Shown here piece by piece: positions 58,052 to 64,000 of a DNA stretch of 64,000 bases. The notes under the pieces are model-generated. The model was not told where the DNA came from and ran no database searches. It saw only the letters and a list, made by a program, of their open reading frames with translations. The position numbers and the translations under genes were made by a program. Source of the DNA: Klebsiella sp. BIGb0407 (lineage in GTDB: Bacteria; Pseudomonadota; Gammaproteobacteria; Enterobacterales; Enterobacteriaceae); contig NZ_JANUEQ010000001.1 in NCBI RefSeq assembly GCF_024807845.1, positions 558,001 to 622,000 of the forward strand. Direction: 5' to 3'. The stretch's first letter is position 1; every line of letters begins with the position of its first letter.

Positions 58052-60995
58052 AGCCCGTGCCAAGTTACGTGTTCAGATCATCCTTGAAGATAATGGCATC
58101 GAAGTTGGTCGCGGCCATGACTACCAGCTTCCAGCCCTCACTAATTTCCCTGTTGTCGATGATCTTCCGGAAGAAGGCGTTATTGATTTCACTTGGTGCG
58201 ATCGCTATGCACTCAGCGATGATAACCGCACCTGGTTGCCGATTGTGAAAACTGTCGAAGTGAAGCCAGACGAAACCGGTAATGCAGGCGTCGTCACTCA
58301 ATCCGATGCAGAAGCAAAAGCAGCAGCTCAGGTTGAAGAGTTCCGCACCCGGGATATGCCCGTAATGACGAGTGTCTGCACTCTGCCATTCCGTCAGCGC
58401 GTTGTAGCGCAGTTCCTGGCCGATAAAGAATATGCATACCACATTGATAACGAGCAGAAAAAAGCAATGCTTGCTGCTGAAATGGATACTGATAATGCTT
58501 ATGTGCAGAATCTGATCCTTGCTTCAGAGAATGAGTCATCACTGAAAACCATGAAGGACTACGCCCTGTGGCTAATGACTTCTGCGGTAAAAAACGTCTT
58601 CCCTATTGATGCTAAGACGCCAGAACTCAGCCTTCTGTGCCGTTTTATCAATATCTGGATCGACACTCCCCACGTTGACCGTGGACTCCTGGTGAAGGAG
58701 TGGCAATCCGGTAAGCGTGTTTCTTCAATCCAGCGTACCGATAAAGGCACGAATGCTGGGGGCGGGAATAAAACCGACCGAAATCCTGACTGTGCACACA
58801 CTCTTGATTCTTTGGATGTCGAAATTGCGGCAGCAACTATGGCGCCGGATTTCGATATCTACAGCATCCCTGGTTCCGTTCACCGCCGTGCCAAAGAAAT
58901 CATTGAGAAGAAAGAAAATCCATTTAAAGAGTGGTCCGCAGCCCTGCGCAGTTGCGCCGGTATTCTGGACTATTCCCGTGCGGCTATTTTTGCCCTTATC
59001 CGTGGCGCAGATGAAGGCGTTCACCTTTCTCCAGCCAGCTTGCAAACGTACATAACGACCAGCCTGACTGAATATCAGCACGACAAGCCAAGTACAGAAA
59101 TGGTTGCTGCTGCGCAGGTAACTCGGGAGTCAGTTGATGAGATGTTAGCCGCTGCTCGCGGGGAGATTGTGCCGAAGCGTGGCGAAGGCATAGAAGGTGC
59201 CAGTGACCCAGCCGCTCAAAAATTGGATAAAAACCCCCGCAAGACATTCTGCACCCACGAAGAGAATTTGCAGCGAGTTCGGGAAGAAGGTGCCCGTCGC
59301 CGAGCTGAGGAAGCAGCCTTACAGCCGAAAATAGAAAACCTCGGTACAGGCGTATTCTCAATCGAAGGCCTGGTGTCCAGCCCCTCAAATGAAGTCGTAA
59401 AACAAGAAGCGGAGAACGCCAACAATGTGCCGATGGAAGAGACTGTCCAAATCGAAGACAAAACTGATACTGCGTTATCAGCGGGCGAAAGCGTTGATGC
59501 AGCTGGTTCGCAAACAGATCCCGTAAATAACGTTGTCTGCATGTCATGCGGAGCTATCGGTGGCGGTCACTGTTCAGATTGCGGTTCCTCATCGAGTAAT
59601 CCGACTGATGCAGAAGTAGAACCGAGTTTAGGTGTTGAACCAATAACCACAAGTGACACTGTAACTAAAAAAGAAATACAGACTGAATCAGCACCGGAAC
59701 CAGCATGGCCGGAATACTTCGAACCAGGGCGTTATGAGGGCCTCCCGAACGAGGTCTATCACGCTGCGAACGGTGTTAGCTCAACGATGGTTAAAGACGT
59801 TCGCGTATCTCCGATGTATTTCAACGCCCGTCATGTTGAGAAAACCATTCAGAAAGAACGCTCTAAGGTGCTGGATATGGGAAACCTGGTGCATGCCCTA
59901 GCACTGCAGCCTGAATCGCTGTATCAGGAATTCAGTGTTGAGCCTGAAATTCCAGAGGGTGCATTTACCACCACAGCGACAATTCGCGCCGCTATCGATG
60001 AATATAACGCTGGACTACCTTCTCTGCTCAGCGCTGACGATATCAAGGCACTGATTGAAGAGCACAACGCCACTCTTCCACCTCAGGTTGCACTGGGATC
60101 TTCTTTAGAAGAAACCGGACAGAGCTATATGGCATTGCTGGCAGAGTTCCAGCGTATTGAAGAAGGCCAGAAGCAAACAGCAGCCGCGATGAAAGCCTGT
60201 ATCAAAGAGTACAACGCCACCCTTCCACCTCAGGTTAAAGCCAGTGGCAGCCGTGACACCTTGCTCGAGCAACTGGCAATCATCAATCCTGATTTAGTTG
60301 CCCAGGAAGCACAGAAAGAGCAGCCGCTGAAAGTATCGGGTACCAAAACTGACCTGATTCTGTCATTAAAAGCGGTCAAACCTGACTCGGTATTTGCTGA
60401 CGAACTACTGGATGCCTGGCGTGAGAATCCAGAAGGCAAAATTCTGGTAACTCGTCAGCAATTGAGTACAGCGCATGCAATCCAGAAAGCGCTATTAAAC
60501 CACCCTACAGCCGGAAAACTGCTGACCCATCCGAGCAGAGCCGTTGAAGTCAGTTACTTCGGTATTGATGAAGAAACCGGTTTAGATATCCGTGTCCGCC
60601 CTGACCTCGAAATCGATATGGGCGCACGTATCGGTGCTGACCTGAAAACCATCAGCATGTGGAACATCAAGCAGGAAGGTTTGCGGGCTAAGCTCCACCG
60701 GGAAATCATCGAGCGCGATTATCACCTGAGTGCTGCCATGTACTGCGAAACAGCTGCTCTGGATCAGTTCTTCTGGATATTCGTTAACAAAGACGAAAAC
60801 TACCACTGGATAGCCATCATAGAGGCATCAGCCGAACTGCTGGAGTTGGGCATGCTCGAGTACCGTAAATCTATGCGGGCGATAGCGAACGGCTTTGATA
60901 CGGGTGAGTGGCCAGCGCCGATTACCGAAGACTATTCAGAAGAACTCAACGATTTTGATGTGCGTCGCTTAGAAGCGTTGCGCGGTCAGGCATAA
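57972..60995 (+). CDS. recE: RecE-type exonuclease VIII
   Basis: A 1007-residue exonuclease of the Rac RecE type, degrading 5' ends of double-stranded DNA. The N-terminal part follows RecE (TNFPVVDDLPEEGVIDFTW; DRGLLVKEWQSGKRVS). A Cys-rich patch CMSCGAIGGGHCSDCGSS follows, near residue 520-540. The C-terminal nuclease from about residue 570 has the PD-(D/E)XK residues Asp878 (RVRPD) and Asp890-Lys892 (ADLKT). An insertion with repeated EYNATLPPQV units lies inside the nuclease part. It works with the RecT-type protein downstream. Confidence 0.9.
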   Translation: MEFSNLIKASQKSGKPSGFFWFSEKTEARAKLRVQIILEDNGIEVGRGHDYQLPALTNFPVVDDLPEEGVIDFTWCDRYALSDDNRTWLPIVKTVEVKPDETGNAGVVTQSDAEAKAAAQVEEFRTRDMPVMTSVCTLPFRQRVVAQFLADKEYAYHIDNEQKKAMLAAEMDTDNAYVQNLILASENESSLKTMKDYALWLMTSAVKNVFPIDAKTPELSLLCRFINIWIDTPHVDRGLLVKEWQSGKRVSSIQRTDKGTNAGGGNKTDRNPDCAHTLDSLDVEIAAATMAPDFDIYSIPGSVHRRAKEIIEKKENPFKEWSAALRSCAGILDYSRAAIFALIRGADEGVHLSPASLQTYITTSLTEYQHDKPSTEMVAAAQVTRESVDEMLAAARGEIVPKRGEGIEGASDPAAQKLDKNPRKTFCTHEENLQRVREEGARRRAEEAALQPKIENLGTGVFSIEGLVSSPSNEVVKQEAENANNVPMEETVQIEDKTDTALSAGESVDAAGSQTDPVNNVVCMSCGAIGGGHCSDCGSSSSNPTDAEVEPSLGVEPITTSDTVTKKEIQTESAPEPAWPEYFEPGRYEGLPNEVYHAANGVSSTMVKDVRVSPMYFNARHVEKTIQKERSKVLDMGNLVHALALQPESLYQEFSVEPEIPEGAFTTTATIRAAIDEYNAGLPSLLSADDIKALIEEHNATLPPQVALGSSLEETGQSYMALLAEFQRIEEGQKQTAAAMKACIKEYNATLPPQVKASGSRDTLLEQLAIINPDLVAQEAQKEQPLKVSGTKTDLILSLKAVKPDSVFADELLDAWRENPEGKILVTRQQLSTAHAIQKALLNHPTAGKLLTHPSRAVEVSYFGIDEETGLDIRVRPDLEIDMGARIGADLKTISMWNIKQEGLRAKLHREIIERDYHLSAAMYCETAALDQFFWIFVNKDENYHWIAIIEASAELLELGMLEYRKSMRAIANGFDTGEWPAPITEDYSEELNDFDVRRLEALRGQA

Positions 60996-61008
60996 GGGGA
61001 AACGACTA

Positions 61009-62100
61009 ATGACTACTTCAATTGCTACTGCTGACAACAAAACTCAGATGATCGATAACGTCTCAATTCTGACTAACGGCGACCTGTTCGATCGTCTTCT
61101 GAAAATCTCTGCAGTTATGGCCAACAGTGGAAACTTTGTCCCCGCGCATTTCAGAGAAAAACCTGACGCCTGTATGGCTGTTGTTATGCAGGCTGCCCGC
61201 TGGGGAATGGACCCCTTCGCTGTCGCCCAGAAAACATTCATTGTTGGTAATTCTGGCGTTCTTGGCTACGAAGCACAGCTTGTCAATGCAGTGGTTACTC
61301 GAATGGCTCCAACGAAAGACCGTATTAACTTTGAGTGGTTTGGTCCGTGGGAAAGAATTGTTGGGCGCTTTGTAGAGAAACAAAATAGAGATGGGAAGAA
61401 ATACATCGCTCCGGGTTGGGATCTAAACGACGAAGCGGGGGTAGGCGTTCGAGCTTGGGCTACTTTTAATGGCGAATCTGAGCCCAGAGTATTAGAGCTG
61501 CATCTCTCTCAGGCTCAAGTGCGCAACTCAACGCTTTGGGCAAGCGATCCGCGCCAGCAGCTGGCATACCTTGCCGTTAAACGCTGGGCCAGATTGTACT
61601 GCCCTGATGTGATTCTCGGTGTTTATACCGCTGATGAAATTGATGAGCGTGAAGAGAAAGTTGTGAATCCAGCTTCAGCGACAAAAGTATCCATGGAAGA
61701 AATCACCAGCAGCGCTGTATCAACCACCAGTAGCGCACAGGAATCGGCCCAGAATATCGACATCCTAGCTGATGAGTTCCGTGACCGTATAGACGCGGCT
61801 GACACTGCAGCCGTAGCAAGTGAAATACGCGGCGAAATTGAATCTCATAAATCCACGCTCGGTAACGCCCTGTTTACTGAGCTGAAGAATAAAGCTGTGA
61901 AACGTTATTACCTGGTTGATCACCGTAACAAGGTCGAAACAGCAATCAACGCCCTACCTAATCCAGGCGAACCTGAAGCATCAGCGCTTTTCGCTAAAGC
62001 AGAAGCCACTCTGAATGCCGCTAAACGTCATATCGGTGACGAACTCTATGACGGGTTCCGTATCACCCTGGACGATATGAAACCTGAATACGTTAGATAA
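61009..62100 (+). CDS. RecT-family single-strand annealing protein
   Basis: A 363-residue recombinase, encoded 13 bases after recE. The core (about 25-215) has the RecT-type features MQAARWGMDPFAVAQKTFIV and a conserved aromatic/acid pattern, ending with LYCPDVILGVYT. It differs clearly from Rac RecT but takes the same place as partner of the exonuclease: it would anneal single strands made by RecE. The C-terminal 140 residues form an acidic helical tail. Confidence 0.82.
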   Translation: MTTSIATADNKTQMIDNVSILTNGDLFDRLLKISAVMANSGNFVPAHFREKPDACMAVVMQAARWGMDPFAVAQKTFIVGNSGVLGYEAQLVNAVVTRMAPTKDRINFEWFGPWERIVGRFVEKQNRDGKKYIAPGWDLNDEAGVGVRAWATFNGESEPRVLELHLSQAQVRNSTLWASDPRQQLAYLAVKRWARLYCPDVILGVYTADEIDEREEKVVNPASATKVSMEEITSSAVSTTSSAQESAQNIDILADEFRDRIDAADTAAVASEIRGEIESHKSTLGNALFTELKNKAVKRYYLVDHRNKVETAINALPNPGEPEASALFAKAEATLNAAKRHIGDELYDGFRITLDDMKPEYVR

Positions 62101-62106
62101 CCATTA

Positions 62107-62126
62107 CGGGAGGGGAAACCCTCCCG
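62107..62126 (+). promoter_or_regulatory. Intercistronic GAAA-tetraloop hairpin
   Basis: CGGGAGGG and CCCTCCCG form a perfect 8-bp stem closed by GAAA. It lies between the recT-type stop codon and the next ribosome site, and no T-run follows. It may protect or process the mRNA. Confidence 0.65.
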
Positions 62127-62140
62127 CTTAAGGAGTGGAT

Positions 62141-62449
62141 ATGAGCATCAAACATCGATTACCTGAACTCGAAGCCAGTATTGATCCTGAAGCCTTACGT
62201 GTAGCTGCTAATGAGTATTCAGACCTGCTGCTGACGCTAAGCCTCTGCATGAAAATGGCTGGGCCTACTCGCGTGAACATTCGTGCTTGTGCAACAGCTT
62301 TGCAAAAGCGCCTAACCAGCTGGCACAGCAAGAAAGAGCTTAACGCTATCCTGTCCAGTTGGGATCCGGTTGGCTATGTGCTCGGCCTGATACGCGAGGC
62401 TAATGATAACGCTCGCGCCGCCGGCGACCCTGTTGATGTATTTGTGTGA
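62141..62449 (+). CDS. Early protein of unknown function (102 residues)
   Basis: A helical soluble protein starting MSIKHRLPELEASIDPEALR. AAGGAG precedes the ATG at 62141. It belongs to the recombination operon. No family was recognised. Confidence 0.68.
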   Translation: MSIKHRLPELEASIDPEALRVAANEYSDLLLTLSLCMKMAGPTRVNIRACATALQKRLTSWHSKKELNAILSSWDPVGYVLGLIREANDNARAAGDPVDVFV

Positions 62450-62456
62450 GGTGAAT

Positions 62457-62699
62457 ATGCGCCTGATTAATCGCAGTAAACAATCACCAGTAGGAAGTCG
62501 CGCATGTGAAATAGCCCTGGCAACCCATCATGCAAAATTCGGGAACTACGGCAGGCAGAAATCACGAACCAACTACACCGTATCGGTAGACGGCATGAAA
62601 GTCACTGTTGAGGTCGTCAATCGTTCAGCCAGTTATGTAGCCACGGCAATGAATGGTTTTCGTAAGCTTCGGAACCTACCGGCACAAACCAATAACTGA
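62457..62699 (+). CDS. DUF4060 family protein
   Basis: An 80-residue basic protein resembling DUF4060 (MRLINRSKQSPVGSRACEIA, then VVNRSASYVATAMNG). The GAGGTGAAT ribosome site is directly ahead of the ATG at 62457. Members are common in Rac-like early regions. Function unknown. Confidence 0.75.
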   Translation: MRLINRSKQSPVGSRACEIALATHHAKFGNYGRQKSRTNYTVSVDGMKVTVEVVNRSASYVATAMNGFRKLRNLPAQTNN

Positions 62700-62723
62700 T
62701 TTTGAATAATCAAAATAACGCAT

Positions 62724-62747
62724 CCGGCGAAGATATAATTTCGCCGG
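62724..62747 (+). promoter_or_regulatory. Hairpin in the xis leader
   Basis: CCGGCGAA and TTCGCCGG are exact complements around an AT loop, directly in front of the xis AGGAG site. It could end the upstream transcript weakly or control xis translation. Confidence 0.55.
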
Positions 62748-62760
62748 TTAGGAGCTACCT

Positions 62761-62973
62761 ATGGCACAGGTAATTTTTAACGAAGAATGGGTTCTTGCAG
62801 AAAAACTAGCCGCAAATACAGGTTTAGGCCTTCGTCAAATTGAACAATATAGACAAGGCTGCTGGGTTGAAGGCGTGCATTTTAAAAGGCACTTCCCTAA
62901 AGGGATTAAAACCTCGCGAGGCATAACCTGGTACAACTACCCAAAAATCAATCAAATGATTCAGGAAGCATAA
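62761..62973 (+). CDS. xis: Excisionase Xis
   Basis: A 70-residue excisionase of the DUF1233 type. A winged-helix pattern is visible ([20 protein letters not shown], then [16 protein letters not shown]). AGGAG precedes the ATG. It ends directly at the integrase start, the normal xis-int order for this group. It should bend attachment-site DNA and favour excision. Confidence 0.87.
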   Translation: MAQVIFNEEWVLAEKLAANTGLGLRQIEQYRQGCWVEGVHFKRHFPKGIKTSRGITWYNYPKINQMIQEA

Positions 62974-64000
62974 ATGGCAGACTTACCTCTAGGTGTGGAA
63001 TTACGCGGTCGGAGAATTCGCATCTGGTTCATGTACAAAGGTAAGCGCTGCCGTGAGTTACTCAAGGATTGGTACGCCACCCCTGCAAATATAAAAAAAG
63101 CAGGCCAATTCAGAATGCTTGTCGTCAGTGAGATTTCTCTTGGTGAATTTAACTACAGTGTACGATTCCCAGACTCCAGCAGTGCCGTATTAACCGCAAC
63201 CGGTTCAAACAAAATCACTTCATTCAGTGAATTGGTTACAACCTGGCTAGAAAACAGAAGAATTGAGTTATGTGCTAATACCTACCGTAAAACTGGCTCG
63301 CAATTGAAAACTCTGACCAAAATAGTTGGCGCTGAAACACTTATAAGAGATATCACACATAACGATGTTCTAAAATATCGAACAGAATTACTGGAGGGAC
63401 AAACGATGTACTCTCTTGAGATCCGAACAAACAAAGTTGGACGAAGCGTAAGAACGGTTGATAACTATGTATCTTTACTGTGCGCCCTTTTGCGTTTTGC
63501 TCATCGTTCTGGTTTCACTTCTGAAAAAGCCTTTGAAGGGATAAAAAAACTACAGAAGAGTAAGACTAAGCCTGATCCCCTCACTCGTGCTGAATTCGAT
63601 AAATTAATGCATTTCAATGAAGGACAGAGGCGAAACTTGTGGCAATTCGCTGTTTATTCCGGATTGAGACATGGTGAGCTTGCGGCTCTTGCATGGGAAG
63701 ATATAGATCTTAAGGCAGGAACTGTCAGTGTTAAACGAAGTCTGAATACGTTAGGTATGTTTGGTCCTCCGAAAACTGAGGCGGGGATACGCACAGTCGC
63801 ACTGCTACAACCGGCAATTGATGCCCTGACAGCGCAACAAAAACTGACAGGAAAGCATCCTAAGACTGAAATCGTTTATCATCACCGCGAATACGGCCAT
63901 ACAGAACGTCAGAGAGTACATTTCGTATTTATGCCAAGGGTCAGTAAAGGAGAGCAAAAACCGTATTACTCTTTAAGTAGCATCGGTGACCGTTGGAATT
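62974..64000 (+). CDS. int: Tyrosine-recombinase integrase (cut by the window end)
   Basis: The first 342 codons of a lambda-type integrase. An N-terminal arm-binding domain (LGVELRGRRIRIWFMYKGKR) is followed by the SAM-like core-binding domain (about 75-180). The start of the catalytic domain has the first catalytic Arg in YSGLRHGELAALAW. The His-Arg-His/Trp-Tyr part is outside the window. The gene runs open to base 64,000 with no stop. Its missing 3' end should resemble the decayed integrase end at 15.8-16.0 kb. Confidence 0.92.
   Translation, partial: MADLPLGVELRGRRIRIWFMYKGKRCRELLKDWYATPANIKKAGQFRMLVVSEISLGEFNYSVRFPDSSSAVLTATGSNKITSFSELVTTWLENRRIELCANTYRKTGSQLKTLTKIVGAETLIRDITHNDVLKYRTELLEGQTMYSLEIRTNKVGRSVRTVDNYVSLLCALLRFAHRSGFTSEKAFEGIKKLQKSKTKPDPLTRAEFDKLMHFNEGQRRNLWQFAVYSGLRHGELAALAWEDIDLKAGTVSVKRSLNTLGMFGPPKTEAGIRTVALLQPAIDALTAQQKLTGKHPKTEIVYHHREYGHTERQRVHFVFMPRVSKGEQKPYYSLSSIGDRWN

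Larger units (their letters stand above)
15980..64000. mobile_element. Lambdoid siphovirus prophage (right end outside the window)
   Basis: The region holds a full set of temperate siphovirus modules in normal order: tail, head, packaging, lysis, late antiterminator, nin region, replication, immunity, recombination, excision and integration. The left limit is placed just after the decayed integrase end, because the intact gene content begins there. The attachment core itself could not be identified, as the right junction is outside the window. No structural gene is visibly broken, so the phage may be inducible. Confidence 0.9.

Noticed and set aside
58996-59547. 183-codon minus-strand frame
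   Set aside because: Antisense to recE, Leu/Arg-rich, typical of a shadow frame.

Overview
The window is chromosomal DNA of a member of the order Enterobacterales. From 1 to about 15,100 it carries recognisable enterobacterial genes. From about 16,000 to the right edge it carries a nearly complete lambdoid siphovirus prophage. The host genes match Escherichia coli families closely (ynfL, ynfM, asr, ydgU, ydgD, btsT, yjiA, btsR, btsS), but in a different arrangement and with moderate base composition. I would therefore place it in a non-Escherichia enterobacterium and not name the genus.

Host part. ynfL and ynfM are divergent, as in E. coli. An M32 carboxypeptidase follows, then asr with an RstA-like box, the 27-codon gene ydgU and the secreted serine protease ydgD. 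Next is a pyruvate-uptake cluster: btsT, with a CRP-like site and three BtsR-type direct repeats upstream, yjiA, and the convergent btsS-btsR two-component genes that are known to control btsT. In E. coli these loci are far apart. The small gene yjiX, normally between btsT and yjiA, is missing; an AT-rich 1.2 kb stretch with an orphan gene is in its place. A membrane diguanylate cyclase and a small cupin protein close the host part.

Prophage part. A decayed 3' end of a tyrosine integrase lies at 15.8-16.0 kb, and the intact xis and int genes sit at the right edge, with int cut by the window end. From left to right the minus strand reads: an AT-rich gene with a PD-(D/E)XK pattern, tailspike, tail tip, NlpC/P60 hydrolase and minor tail proteins, tape measure, a moron island, tail tube, head-tail joining genes, capsid, scaffold, head morphogenesis, portal, both terminase subunits, the lysis cassette (Rz/Rz1, SAR-type lysozyme, dual-start pinholin), a tRNA-like gene, antiterminator Q, ninG and other nin-region genes, a large STAND ATPase, replication genes P and O with an iteron origin inside O, and CII-like and Cro-like genes. 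The plus strand then reads: cI, a cargo pair in the rex position, small early genes, a RecE/RecT recombination pair, xis and int.

How it works together. CI, probably made from a leaderless mRNA, and Cro act on 14-bp operators repeated every 24 bp. Q should carry late transcription through the lysis and structural genes, past several strong internal terminators. Accessory genes with their own terminators or orientation are set into the phage frame at four places: next to the left end, inside the tail operon, in the nin region and behind cI. The most interesting is the 907-residue STAND ATPase with an HEPN-type R-x5-H motif near its N-terminus, a plausible single-gene anti-phage system. Two separate morons share an almost identical leader with a dyad operator-like element.
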